This document shows positions 35,640 through 46,860 of a stretch of 64,000 nucleotides of DNA, piece by piece. Origin of the DNA: Plasmopara viticola. Lineage: Eukaryota; Oomycota; Peronosporomycetes; Peronosporales; Peronosporaceae. Every line of letters begins with the position of its first letter. Positions within the stretch are counted from its first letter, which is position 1. The position numbers and the translations under genes are program-made. Location: the NCBI GenBank assembly GCA_001695595.3, contig MBPM02000078.1, forward strand, positions 62,001-126,000, read 5' to 3'. The notes under the pieces were generated by a model, which had not been told where the DNA came from, ran no database searches, and worked only from the letters and a program-made list of their open reading frames with translations.

Positions 35640-37340
35640 TTTAATCTCAACCTACCTCGAAGGAAAAAATTTATGGCAAAGATTTAGCTTTGCCATGCAA
35701 TTTATATCCTTCGTATCTTTGCATGGTAAAGATACTACTGGGCGCTCTCATCTCTTTGTCGGCAACGCTAATTAGTCGTGTAAATATTTTTGCGCACGAA
35801 GTCGTCGAGAACGGCAATGCGCTTGACATTCGGGGATTTTGGTCAGTGCAACGGAGTCTTCATTGCCATTGAACATCTTGACACACTCTTCTTCATCAAT
35901 TCCATTGAACTCACAATTAATTGATGAGCCAGATTGCTTCTAAGCAGCTTCTGTCAGGCATCTTTCGGTAAAAGGTTCTCGCGCTTCTACTTCAGCTGAT
36001 GCGTTCGCCGATTATAATCGTCGTGTTGTGGCTTAAACTGCGTCAAGTCTCGACATCGCCAGCCCACTTTTGCATTCGAGTAGCCTTGAAATTCTTACAC
36101 ACTTGTTGGTCGGAGCCTTATGTCATGTGTATCTTTCCTAAGCAAAACACGCGCGAAAGTGCTTGCCAGTACCACACAAATCTACTGTAAATTCGCTGAG
36201 AACTCTCACTGCGGCGGCAATAATTGGCTGAGTTTAAACCATGAGGTACATCAGGCAGCCAACAGCATTGAGGTACGGAAACCTATTCGTACATGCATTA
36301 TTTTTGGTGCACAGCTTGAGTCAACTTGTTTATGGTCTTGAGGTGTCCTAAGCGTGCTGTTATTTCTTATGTAGAAATCACAATTAAGCCGTTTGCGAAC
36401 GTAATTTTGCGCACCGATAGCCTCCTTTGAACACCTCTCGCAAAATTTTCATGCGAAAAATATTTTGATCGATCGAGTCGAGCAGCTCTCGTCTTTTGTT
36501 GGTCGTGACCAGATTTTTCAAATTCAATAGTAATGTTTATTTGATAGTCTGATTCCGAAATTGTAAGAAATGTTTCAGACCGCAAGTCGTGCGTTTGAGA
36601 TAGCAGACGTATCCAAGTGCTCTTCGCTCGAATATCATGTCTGCACCTTCGCGATCGGTCTCGCCAAGCTACGTCGACCTATGCCTTGCTTTATCGTCTT
36701 AAATAGTAATGTAGCTGTATCTCTCACTGCCGAGGACGTCTTTTATATGTTAATTTGTCAAAGTTCGCTTGTAACAAATTGCTTTTGATCTCATACAAGC
36801 GGCATTATTTTTGTGCATGGAATACTCGAGATATGAAACTTTGAGGCTTACGCATTTAGCTTGGTGTGTATCTGATTCGTAATTGTCATATGTGCAGGAC
36901 ATCCAAACATCCAAACACCTTAAGGTTTCTCAGAACTTACTTTCTTAAAAGACCTCACATGGTCTGGCGACTTTTCATACTAGGTGGCTCATGAGGAGCA
37001 ACGACTGTGTGGAAACGAAGCCGTCATCACCGTCCACCTTATTCCAACTCAAACGTTTTGACATGCAGCGTGTAAATGAGCTTGGTGACATTTTTTGTTG
37101 GGGTGTGTACAGCTTCATGCACTTCTGCACGATACCACGATGAACGTGAAAATTGGCCAACTCGCCTGACGTGTAGGCGCCACCATTGTCACTAGAAAGC
37201 TTTGCTGATTTATAAGGGCTCGAATAGATCAATAGGTTTTTCAGTCTCAACCATCTACTCATAACGCAAATATATTACATAATGGCGAGTACCCGTCAGT
37301 ACACGGGACAATGTAGCGCTTGCTGCTAAATGATGATGTC
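35640..37340 (-). pseudogene. Copia integrase/RT/RNase H remnant (block B)
   Basis: On the minus strand an integrase core is readable at about 37200-37120 (LSSDNGGAYTSGELANF, then LYTPQQK). This is closer to the Copia consensus (LRSDNGGEYxS...YTPQQNG) than the block A copy. The RT/RNase H connection lies near 36270-36240 and the last RNase H strand near 35830-35790. Upstream on the same strand the element seems to continue into the gag fragment at 37380-38700. Stops and frameshifts throughout. Confidence 0.75.
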
Positions 37341-37379
37341 TACGTGGGGCAACACACATTACGGTGTAGGACTTCCAGC

Positions 37380-38700
37380 GGTTTCGTTAGTAGCTGAGAG
37401 TTTTTTCATTTAGCCTTCTCGCATTTGCTTTTCAAAAGCACAGCTTCAACGGCTTTGGCAAAGCTATTTCGATATCTGTATCATAGTCATTTTGACGTGT
37501 AAGCTTCATTAACTACGTCAGGAGTATTTGGTGTCATACACACCTCAAAGAGTAGATTGCCTTCGTGTGCACCCAGCTACAACTCCGGATTACTAATGTT
37601 CGTCAAGCACCGACCCTTTTAAGGTCATGTGATCAGCATCCTTGATGATTCGGCTGCAAAAATATTGATTGCTTAAAATTCTAAATATGGACTACAAGTT
37701 TGCGCGCACATCCTTCTTATTCGGACGTAGTGTCTCTATCGACATCAGTTCGTCCACCAGAAATATCTATTTTGTTCAAGTACTATGTCGCATTGATCTC
37801 TTATCACCCCACCACCAAAGACGGAGGGGAAATTCTTCTCATTGCGAACGACGTCATCTCGATGCGGCCTCTACCGAATCCGAATTTTTGTACTATTTCG
37901 CTACAAACTTGACAAATCAGCGATCTTGCTCACCAGAGTAGTGATGCGGGCTTATCTGCGGCGCTTGCTTCCAGTGTTACCGCTTGTCATGATAGCTTGA
38001 CCGGTCGCGGCATCTTGATTGCCGCCGCTTTGCTTCTTGCACTACATGTCCTTGAAAAGAACCCGACTTCTCACGTCAGCAAGTCAGCCCTAATTCCAAC
38101 GCGGCAATGAGAAGCTGGTATGAATCTCTCAAAATTGCCATTTCTCTGATCATTAAGTCATTTTTGCCGAATCAAGCGCACAATATTTCACAATTTCTCA
38201 CGCAGCCTCAGATATTGATGTTATGCTTCAGTTTATCGTCACCTTTCTAATGCAAAACCTCTAACTAAACTAAATAAGAGTTTATTGTCCAATACCGTCT
38301 ATTCGAAATGCTTCAAGTCTTGACCAAGCATCAAGCGAGCCATATGCTGACCTAATCTATGGCGATCGCGAGTCCTCCATCATGAGCGAGATGTTTACCA
38401 ACACCCTGTGCGACTTCAGCTCGAAACGTTGCTTACACCAATTCGGTTGCGCAGCGCTTTATCCTGGTTCGCCGCCCCCAACACCCGCAAATCATGCTCC
38501 TCCACCACCATCTCTAGCTTGACTTTCAACATGTAGAATTTTTTTCGTTTAGCTTATTAGTGCAAGCATTTGCAGAAGGGGTGGCGCCAATACATAGACA
38601 AAGTCTTGGGCTACTTTTTACGCATCTTTGACTGACAATGAGCAAAAAAGGCAGCTGTAAAAATGCAAAGTGTGTGACCTTGCGAATTAATCTCGAAATC
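37380..38700 (-). pseudogene. Copia gag/protease fragment
   Basis: Minus-strand stretches such as RADLLT with adjacent LLIAALE (about 38110-38080) and GNQDAATGQAIMTSGN (about 38030-37990) match the end of Copia gag. Another copy in the same orientation lies at 43380-44640 and shares the promoter-distal sequence CAATCATGCTCCTCC. The zinc knuckle is not clear. Two overlapping plus frames of 70-90 codons (37669-37941) are antisense to it. Confidence 0.6.
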
Positions 38701-38869
38701 TATTTTTTTAAAGTCACACAAATAAGTCTTTGTGATGACGTCAACATTTTATTGGTATTGACCGATGTCATACCCAATATTCTTACTAAAATTTAGCACA
38801 ATATCAGAGCTTGGTTTAGCTGCAGACGAAGGAAAGTTTGTGCAGTATACAAAATTCATAGCGAATGAG

Positions 38870-39500
38870 ATTACTAACCCGCGCCTTCCGACCCTTCCAC
38901 GGTTGGCACCGACGAGCCATTCGCTCGAAAGACGTCAAACGATGCTGTGGCTCGATTATTCGCTCGACCTAGGACCATGAGGTATCTACTTGTTAACCCG
39001 TTGGGTCCAAGTAAAGGCACATGCAGACATTTATTAATTTGAAGTAGCGACCTCACCCTGAATTCCGGTTGTTTAAATCCGTGCAGGTGTTAAATTTCGG
39101 TAAAAAGCAAACACCCTGATGAATTACAAAGTTTATGGCAAGAGTAATCACATTCAGCACCTTCTACACTTGCGCGAAAGAATTGAAAACTCTACGCATC
39201 TCGTGACGTTTAATATATTCAGCGTCCCCAATGTCTGGGCGGCTCAATTCTTGCGTGCGTACAAACTACTCATTGAGTGAAGTAGTTTATGCACTATCCA
39301 TTTTACATGTATTCAGAGCCGGCTAAAAAGGCTGTATAATGAAGTGTAGCGCAGATGATGTTTTCACGTCGCTTGCGAGTATGGTTGATAAGTAGAAATT
39401 GCCGCACTCAAAGGCAGCCCAGATCGTACACTTATTTTAAGGATAGCGAGCTGATCCGGCAAAACATTTTGGAAAGTTTGCGTGGGGTCGTGTAAACTTC
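38870..39500 (+). pseudogene. Effector relic (repeat module and C-terminal part)
   Basis: The plus strand keeps NPAPSDPSTVGT near 38877 (family: RPAPSGPSTTS). KQTPDEL codons near 39107 match KHPDEV. HLLHLRERIENSTHLVT near 39160-39212 matches HHLQLREKNDxxAHPAT. PFYMYSEPAKKAV near 39299-39337 matches PFHQYPQETAKM. SADDVFTSLASMVDK lies further on. The pieces lie in several frames. It appears more diverged than the other relics. Confidence 0.55.
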
Positions 39501-39829
39501 ATCCTACAATTATCGTCACGTCTGTTATAATAAAAATGTGACCAACACGATCATACCATATTAGCTCTCAATAAATATCATTACAAGCGACTGTCTGGTA
39601 TCACAGCATCCTGTAAAAAGCATTGATATTCCTCTTCTCTTATAAGCAATGGACTTGCTGCTTGAGCAGTTGTATGCCGCTTGAGCGGCTACAGCATTTT
39701 TCATGCTCCACTACCTGCTCAGGACACAACCCAAAAATTTGTGAAATGACTTTTGAATTCCTTTATTTCGTTTCGTGTTGTACTTTTGCAAGAAAGTTAT
39801 TCGGATTCCGCTAAGTCAAATTCGCTTTA

Positions 39830-40275
39830 TAATTTTTCTGCAGCTCAGTGTATCGTGCGACCAAATAAGTAGTCAGCGATCCGGGTTGTCGTTTCATTCA
39901 AAGCGTTTGCGTTTAAACCGTAAAAATCACCTCCGGCGTGTATGACGCAAAAATTCAGTGCTAGACTGTTTAACATCAAGGTCAATACTAGATTCACTGC
40001 TGTCCTATGACGATTATTTTGTATCATGGTCTTCCAGTATTCGTGCATCCCAGTAAAGAAGTGGACGTTCTTGTTGCATGAGATCGGTGCAAATTATATT
40101 TACTTTTTGTTCTTCGCCGCTAATCGATATCGGAATTTTACGAGAATTGTTAGCCATACAGGATAAGTCGCGTTACAATACCTGTCGACTCCACCGACTG
40201 ATTATCAATCGTCACACAGCACAAGCGTTAATGTTATTCATGGAAGATATAGTCTTAGTCATGATTTTGTGGAAT
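39830..40275 (-). promoter_or_regulatory. 3' flank of the effector pseudogene
   Basis: Read on the minus strand it has the family 3' flank. CATGACTAAG precedes GTGTGACGATTG and CAGTCGGTGGAGT (40230-40180). Further on, GACGCAAAAATTCAGTGCTAG-like bases at 39950-39930 and GACCAAATAAG near 39865 match the segment at 50940-51075. This shows that the flank was duplicated together with the coding part. Confidence 0.6.
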
Positions 40276-40840
40276 TTAATGTTTGCTGCTGACAGTGTTC
40301 GAAGCCAAGAACAGATACTCAATTTGATCCGTCGAATTCAAAAGGTCTTTGCGGCTGTGACGGAACTCGTAGAATAGCTCGTACATATTGAGCACCTTCA
40401 CGGAATATTCCTCTCGCAAAATCTCCTCCTTTTTCTGCAACACACACATTCCATGTATCAGCACCCTTGCTCCAACAATCAATTCGTTTCGTTCTATATT
40501 CGTGGGCTGACTCTTATATATTATGGGAAGATGACCGTTGCTTGGATTTGAGTCAATAGTCTTGTCTCTCGAAAATAGTGGTCTGAAAAACGCCACGTAC
40601 CGTACCAGTCACCTGACCGTTTTTAAGCACATTACGGCTTTACTTAAGTTTCGCCATCCCTTTCGGGATGCTTTGGCAATTCACCGTGGCAGGGTGTATA
40701 AACTTATCGTTCCCTCCACGCAAGTGCAAAGAATGCTCGACAACGTTGCCCGTCTATAGACTTGTTTCGGGCACCTGGTGTATCGATATCATTCCGGTAG
40801 CAAGTACTGCCTTTTTCACAAGTTCATCTGATAAAAAAGC
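40276..40840 (-). pseudogene. Effector pseudogene, head to head with effector 2
   Basis: On the minus strand, codons like ELVKKAVLATG (family: QLIAKKALDFG) lie near 40825-40790. VVEHSLHLRGGNDKFIHPAT follows near 40745-40690 (family: IVEHHLQLREKNDxxAHPAT), then a C-terminal part at 40560-40280 with NPSNGHL, LREEYSVKVLNMYELFYEF and RHSRKDLLN. A stop and frameshifts separate them. The signal peptide, EER and both repeat starts are gone, and the broken end lies about 90 bases from the effector 2 ATG on the other strand. The partner arrangement mirrors effector 1 and its plus-strand relic. Confidence 0.8.
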
Positions 40841-40877
40841 AAATAGATCCGGAGATTAAAAAATAAGTCTATCTTTC

Positions 40878-40889
40878 CACCAATCAATT
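40878..40889 (+). promoter_or_regulatory. Candidate core promoter element of effector 2
   Basis: CACCAATCAATT lies 40 bases before the ATG. The identical 12 bases occur upstream of effectors 3 and 4. Their conservation in otherwise diverged upstream DNA suggests a transcription start or initiator-like site. Confidence 0.5.
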
Positions 40890-40929
40890 TAAATGTTTGT
40901 TCACTTTAGATTTAATTCTTCCAGTCAAC

Positions 40930-42777
40930 ATGTGCGGCGCATATTACGTGACTATTGCGCTTCTCATCGCAACAAGCAATCAAATAGCTGCAGAATTCAA
41001 CCAGTCCGAGTCTGTGCAACCAACCAATAATGATGTTGTGGCGTCTGGTGGCACAATTGATAACATGTCACCTCGTCGGGATAGTCGTGAACCACAGGAC
41101 GACTTGACGCTTGATGAAGAGCGCACACATTTGCCTTCACGCAGTACCTTGGAACGGGTTGAACCGACGATTGATAAAATGATTTATGAAATGAACAATA
41201 AAGAAAAAGATGTGATTGCGAATGCTGCGGACGCAATTAAAAACCATGAAAAGTTGATGCTTTTTTTGAAGTCCAAAAGCAGCAAGCGCCACCGTATCGA
41301 CGCGACGCCTGAAAGTGTAGGTGGACAAAGTGTAGGTGGGCAAGAACTACCTGCTTTGCCAAATTCGGGAAAGTCACCGGTGTTGCTGGCAAAGAATTTG
41401 CCATCCGTATCGGCAAAAAGACTGGACAGAGGTGAGCCGATGAATAATGCTGTAAGATTTACAACGCAGCATGACTTCCGACCAGCACCTTCAGGCTCTT
41501 CTACGACTAGCGCCGCCGCGCTCAATAATTGGCTTCACAAACAAGTGATTCCGCAAAAAAAGTTCGAGTTCGACTTGAACACACATCCGAACGAGGTGGA
41601 GATCAGAAACAACAAGCACCAACGTATCGACCCAACACCTAGCAATGCGAACGGACTAGTACTCATGGCAGATGATGTGCCATCTGTGCTTGCGAATAGA
41701 CTAGGGAGAGATCAGGCGACGGCCATTATGAGAAATGCGGAAAAGATTATGACGGAGCACGACTTACGACTTGCGCCTCCAGGCCAATATACGAGCAGGG
41801 ATGCCTCTTCTAAAGTTCGACTCAGCAAGCAACTGATCGCTCAAACGGCATTAGACTTCGACAGGATTAAACACCCTGACATCAGAAACAGCGGGCGCCA
41901 ACGCAATCATCCGACACCTTACGATGTGAATGGGCTAGTACTGTATGCTTTGCCGAATCCAGAAAAAGCTGCGGTGTGGGTGGCAACGAATGTACCAATC
42001 GTGTTAAAGAGAAGACTGAACGCCGGAATGCCGACAGTCATTATGTATAACGCTGAAGAATTTATAACGGGGCACGACTTTCGACCCGCAAGTGTGAGTG
42101 AGATTACCTCTTCTGACACTCGAATCGACAGCCAGCTGATTGCTGAGAAGGCTTTAGAGTTCGGCATTGAAGAACACCCCGACGAGGTGAAGTTTATAAC
42201 CGAGCACTACTTGCGCTTGCGCGGAGAAAAGGCTCGATTAGCGCATTCCGCGACAAGATATGATCGAAGCGTCGTTAAAGATTGGGAGGATGATATCGCG
42301 AAAGGCCCAGAAATGCGTAAGGATGATCAGGCGACGATAGAGATTATTCCATTCCACGCGGCATTTCTACAGGCCATCAGCCTGCCTTTTCACCAGTATC
42401 CGCAAGAGACGGCTAAGATGATGAAAATGATTGGATGGGAGTCTGGCGCTAGTCCAAGCAACCACCGTATTTCTAGAACATTTGTGAGTCTGGCTGAAAG
42501 GCAGGAATATCCAGCGTTGAAGCGATTGTTGGGCTCAGATTTGGAAAAATTGCTGGGGAAGGGACTGTCGGAGTCAGAAAGTAATGAGATGACTTTGCGT
42601 GAGGCTTATGCTGTGAAGTTGTTCATCATGTACGAGCTATTCTACGATTTTTGTTACACTCGTCCGACATTATTCAAAGATCTGCCTAAAAAAGTTGATC
42701 GCATTGACTGGATCCTGATGTTTAACACTCTAAAACGTGGCAGCAGCAATAACCCAATTCTACTGCCCCATGACTAA
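40930..42777 (+). CDS. Effector 2: secreted repeat-containing RXLR-like protein, 615 aa
   Basis: Longest of the four paralogs. The start is placed at the ATG at 40930 rather than upstream in-frame codons, because MCGAYYVTIALLIATS then aligns with the signal peptides of the others. The RXLR position reads RDSR (50-53) and EER is intact (63-65). Three modules of about 100 residues follow (118-226, 227-319, 320-421), one more than in the paralogs. The middle module lacks the YALPN-PVWVA segment. KRHRID, KHQRID and GRQRNH open the modules. An in-frame duplication of VGGQS occurs near residues 130-137. The C-terminal domain (474-615) ends in PHD. The frame is fully open over 616 codons. Last-repeat residues (FRPASVSE, TSSD, YDRSV, AKGP) tie it most closely to effector 1. 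Likely acts inside host cells after secretion (family knowledge); target unknown. Confidence 0.85.
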   Translation: MCGAYYVTIALLIATSNQIAAEFNQSESVQPTNNDVVASGGTIDNMSPRRDSREPQDDLTLDEERTHLPSRSTLERVEPTIDKMIYEMNNKEKDVIANAADAIKNHEKLMLFLKSKSSKRHRIDATPESVGGQSVGGQELPALPNSGKSPVLLAKNLPSVSAKRLDRGEPMNNAVRFTTQHDFRPAPSGSSTTSAAALNNWLHKQVIPQKKFEFDLNTHPNEVEIRNNKHQRIDPTPSNANGLVLMADDVPSVLANRLGRDQATAIMRNAEKIMTEHDLRLAPPGQYTSRDASSKVRLSKQLIAQTALDFDRIKHPDIRNSGRQRNHPTPYDVNGLVLYALPNPEKAAVWVATNVPIVLKRRLNAGMPTVIMYNAEEFITGHDFRPASVSEITSSDTRIDSQLIAEKALEFGIEEHPDEVKFITEHYLRLRGEKARLAHSATRYDRSVVKDWEDDIAKGPEMRKDDQATIEIIPFHAAFLQAISLPFHQYPQETAKMMKMIGWESGASPSNHRISRTFVSLAERQEYPALKRLLGSDLEKLLGKGLSESESNEMTLREAYAVKLFIMYELFYDFCYTRPTLFKDLPKKVDRIDWILMFNTLKRGSSNNPILLPHD

Positions 42778-43310
42778 GGACGCTAGCTACTTCTTCATTA
42801 AACAACTTTGAAGCTCCACGATCGGATTTCGAGCAATCGCGGTGTGACGATTGGGAAGCAGTCAATGGAGTTTTAACTATTGTAATGAAAAAAATCGAGC
42901 CCTAGGCAATTACTGAACAACTTTCGCAAGCTTCGCATATCTAAATCAAAATAAACTTTGCAACAAATTAATGTTTCTTTGTCGCGCCGCATGCACACGT
43001 TCTGTACGCACTACAAGTGTTCTACATTTGATACTGTACTACAACAACTCTATGCCATACTTTAGACCATGGCACCGGGTAGTTGTCATGCTATCGGCAA
43101 CTTTTTAGAATTGATTGTGGTCATAAAAGGTCAGACTTCCCAGATCTTCCAACTCTTAGTGTCATTATAATTCTCTAAGTGTCAATTTAGCACAATATTG
43201 GCGCATCATATGCACTCGACGGAGAAAAAGCTTACGACCTGACTTGACATTGCCGATCGCTGACTATTCAATTGGCCGCATGGGGCGAAAAAACACCCAA
43301 CCGATCGGTT
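42778..43310 (+). promoter_or_regulatory. 3' flank of effector 2
   Basis: Contains the shared downstream sequence: GAGCAATCGCGGTGTGACGA at 42830-42850, AAACTTTGCAACAAATTAATG near 42953, GTGTCAATTTAGCACAATAT near 43180 and GGCCGCATGGGGCGAAAAAA near 43273. The last two appear again, inverted, at 50940-51075 and beside the hAT element at 24.6 kb. Confidence 0.6.
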
Positions 43311-43379
43311 TAGACGACAATTTTATATACAATGTAGTCGTGTCTTTCCCCGCCATTAATGGCGATTAATCGACATGAC

Positions 43380-44640
43380 AAATGAGTTTTGCTACTAATT
43401 GTTGACGTCTGCATAGGACAACACGCATCACTTCCAGCACTATCTTGCGTGGTTAATCAAGATTGTACTCGCGATCGCGCACCAAGTTGGCATATATAAC
43501 ACAGCTGCCACTTCTTAAACGACAGTATGTCGATTCCTGCACCACATCAGTTCTTGCCGATGGCATTCAGACCGCCATAGTCAATGTGACTTAGTCAAAG
43601 GGGACAAAATAACGACTTCATTCTCCCTTTGCAATCCTTTGGGCTTGCCGCTTAGGAAACGTTAGCAACTCTTGGTGTCGAGATCATTTGCTTCCGTGAA
43701 GCACACATCCACCTCGAAGGTCACGTGACCAACATGTGGCGAGTCGACCAGCAATTTTAGAATTTCAAATTGAAGTATAAGTTCTTGTGCACACCTTCGT
43801 TACATACGCGTGGTTTTTTTTTCTATCTACATCGCATCTCCACCACCTCAACCGAACCGTCGTTTGCAAGAAGTACGTCCACAAGAGACATCTTCTTGCA
43901 GCTCTGCATGACTTCTTTTAAGTGCGTCATGTGCTATGGCGCATTTGCCACTTGTCACTTAGCTAAGTAGCCTTCACTCCACCAACAACCACGAAAAGAT
44001 TATCGTTTAATTTCTCTTCGTTGTGCACGATGTTTGCTCTGCCAGATTCGCTTTCTCACAAATATTGACCGTGCACTGGGCACTACGGTAACTTGCTCAC
44101 CGCAGTGGTGATAAATATTTGTATACGACACCTGTCGTGTCTTGCTCCTCCCATTGTCTTTGATCATGACAGCTTGACCGTGCGCAACATTCTTAGTATT
44201 CCCACCTTGCTTCTTTCGCTTCATCAGCGAGTCACATCTCGACTCCTGGATCACTAAATTATCCACTTTGACTGGATCACCCTTTGCGTCGAGATTTTTC
44301 CGCCAGCATCTTGATATTGTTGATGTGCATCAGTGCATTATCCTCTTCTCTCATCATCATTGTACGAAAACGCCGACGAAGGATTCCGAGCTCATCTTTC
44401 ATTTGGTCTTGATCGTGCATCATGTGCGCCAATTGCTAGCCATACCATCGGCAGCTGCGAGTCAGATTTATTGCTTCACTTGAGTCAACGCGGTAGTGCA
44501 GCGCTCCATCTCGGTCCCATCACACACACAGATCATGCTCCTCCATCACCATCTGTTTCTTAAGTGTAGATTATTTTCATCAAGCTTTTGAATGCGAGCA
44601 GGCGTCGATGAGAAAAAGTACGTGACAAAGGTAAAGGTTT
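43380..44640 (-). pseudogene. Copia gag/protease fragment, second copy
   Basis: The minus strand at 44266-44000 reads KKQGGNTKNVAHGQAVM, then YHHCGEQ, the start of a CCHC zinc knuckle after a basic linker. The protease/pre-integrase part follows at 43960-43690 and is an inverted match to 49740-50180. Direct-orientation similarity to 37380-38700 covers gag. Pol is not present downstream on this strand. The fragment abuts the 3' flank of effector 2. Confidence 0.65.
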
Positions 44641-44759
44641 GAGCAGCTTCTAACGAGGCTTTGGCTCATTACGATATAAAATGGTTTATGATCCGATTCG
44701 CAAAGGCAAAGGAATTTCGAAGATGCGCAAGACGCGTAAGCTCAAAAGATGATGTGGTG

Positions 44760-44960
44760 AACACTCGAAGCAGCGTTTTTTAAGGTCCTCAGCCTACACT
44801 TCTATCAGAATTAGCAAGAGACGGCAAAGATGGTCAACACAACCAGGTGAAAAAGTAACTCAGGCACAAGCGCCATAGAAATTCTCACATCACTCATGAG
44901 TCTGATTAGCAGATGGTTTAGCCCAAAACTGGCGAAGTCGGTAGATCAAAATCTTCAAAA
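44760..44960 (+). pseudogene. Effector C-terminal relic
   Basis: Reading codons on the plus strand with frame changes gives AVFKVLSLHFYQN-like residues near 44782, QETAKMVNTT near 44820 (family: QETAKMI) and TSAIEILTSLMSL near 44866. The rest of the gene is absent on both sides. Confidence 0.6.
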
Positions 44961-45339
44961 CAAGAAGGGAAATTATGGGGAGATCGGATGCAATATTTTT
45001 TACTACTATTGTCACGTCCGGTTAAATACAGTAAAAGCGTAAAATTGCCGGCTTCGGCGGTTTCGTCGATCGAAAGTTTGCTCGGTCTGGCTGCCAAGTA
45101 CAACTTGACTGAGCTTTAGGTATGGCATTTGAAGTGAACTGCTCAACGAAGAAATCTGCATGCTGTAGCCTTGCGGCTGCATGAACGAAGAGCGTCCAAA
45201 TACTTTTACCAACCCAAACACTCTCTGCACAGTCTACGTTAGCCCTCACTTATGTGAGGCAGACCATTGACAAATGGTGCTGGAGCTAGGATGTAAAAGG
45301 TATGAGACCGATTACTTCGGATAAAGTTTTGAGCAACAA

Positions 45340-46860
45340 ATTCGGTACATTCCTCTGCTACTATATACGATAGCATAATTTTTATTAAAAGGTACGTAAC
45401 GAAAAGAATGCAGATAGGTATGCCATAAATTGCTCGAAGCCAGGTGCCGACACAAGCTGTTGTCACGTAAGTAATGTAAACAATTTCCATACACCGCATC
45501 CTGGTCCAACTTGCGAGATCAGGACTTCCGGATGAATGCTATTTGGACGACGTAGGCTACGGCCAAGAGTAGCATGCCTATCACCTTTGCAAGCGTGAGG
45601 TATCCCTGAAGGTCATTGCTTGCATGGCATATAACTAAAACTTGACTAAAAAAAGGCTTGTTTAAGTGTGACCTTTCGACGGCTACGTGCGTCGTTTTAA
45701 TATCACATCAAATTCTGCAAACAAATTTTATCTGGTGTCGAAGAAATCTGTAAATGAGTGTGGCCTATTTCGTACAAGAATTTTTTCTACTACTGTCGTC
45801 ATGCACGGTTTCATTACAGGACGTGGTGATTCTGAGACAACTTATCGCTAAGATGGATCGGCTTCGGCAAAATGCTAAGGCAGGCGTTGAAAGTGTAAAT
45901 TTTGAGTGCGGAGATTAAATTACGTCTGCAATTCTTCAGCGCGCAGCCAAGAGACCTTGGCTTATATATGAAGTGTCCGTTGTTCGTAAATCAAATGAGA
46001 ACGGCGTTTTAGCAGTCGTACTGGGGCCGTTCCAACTAATTAGCAAGTAGACCCGCCATTCTACCTGAATCTTCTGGCGCTCGTGAAAGCGCCTTTTTAT
46101 TCAACGCACTTCACATGGAGGTGCCGTGGTCAAGGAGCTCCGGACGAGGCTGCTTCCGCCTTGACCTAGCTTTTTCTTCATCAGGAAAATCTTTTTTCGT
46201 GAGGCATATGTTTGCGCTCAAACGTTTTCTTAGGGCTGGCCCAGTTCATCACACCAATGCTTCTTCTGAGCGATTTCAGCTTTATGAAGTTGAACTTCTT
46301 GAGAAATGTGAGTTTCACAATCAGTTTGACTTCCGCTCGTCTCAGCGCGATTTTACGAGCTGTGGTCGAAATCTCTTATATTTGCGAGATTTATCAGCCT
46401 GTGAAAGTGCACAGCCTTATCGGTGCGCAGACCCTCAGTCTGGATGGCCAATACAATAAGGCTATGGTCACTATCAGCTCCAGTATGGCTATCCGTGCTC
46501 GGCTTGCCGACAAGGTCGAGTGCGGTAGCAACCCTAGTGGAACAAACATGACGTTAGAAGCAGTTAGGATGAAAACGTCTTTCATCACGCTTTGAATGAA
46601 AAGCGACATTGTCTCGCTGACCGATTTCTTTTTAAGATTGTAAAAGGGCTAATGAAACAAAAAAATCGAAATTGTCAAATTTATATAGTCTCAGAGGCAT
46701 AATTGATTATCACCTCTTCTAAAAAAATGTATTACAACTCGTTCTATCTGAACAACATATAGTCTATTTCGGGTGGACGGAATTGCATTTTTTGCTATGC
46801 TTATTATATATTGGCGCCTTATTGCAAAGTCAGAAGCTGTTTTTGTAAGACAGCGTGTTG
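45340..46860. repeat. Repeat R copy 1 (matches 56330-57870)
   Basis: Direct repeat of about 1.5 kb. Shared strings include GTCCGTTGTTCGTA (45978; CCCGTTGTTCGTA at 56970), AACGCACTTCACATGGA and CTCCGGACGA/CTCCGGACAA. On the minus strand a hydrophobic stretch (YVTTACVGTWLRAIYGIPIC, about 45475-45416) is partly conserved in the other copy. In the plus frame an HSLIGAQ string is kept in both. No family could be assigned. Frames are broken in both copies. It may be an old non-effector gene or retroelement piece. Confidence 0.6.

Larger units (their letters stand above)
29345..37260. repeat. Segmental duplication, block B
   Basis: Direct-orientation copy of 3080-11060. It carries an additional insertion of about 300 bp (30075-30385) and the inversion at 30490-30945 relative to block A. 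Content: Gypsy pol remnant on the minus strand in the left half, Copia RNase H, RT end and integrase on the minus strand in the right half. Its left edge abuts the effector relic at 28990-29280, so the breakpoint lies in effector-cassette DNA. Confidence 0.85.

Noticed and set aside
40897..40929. N-terminal extension of effector 2 by 11 residues from a TTG
   Set aside because: The ATG at 40930 aligns exactly with the signal peptides of the paralogs, and nuclear eukaryotic genes rarely start at TTG. The same argument removes the GTG starts before effectors 3 and 4.
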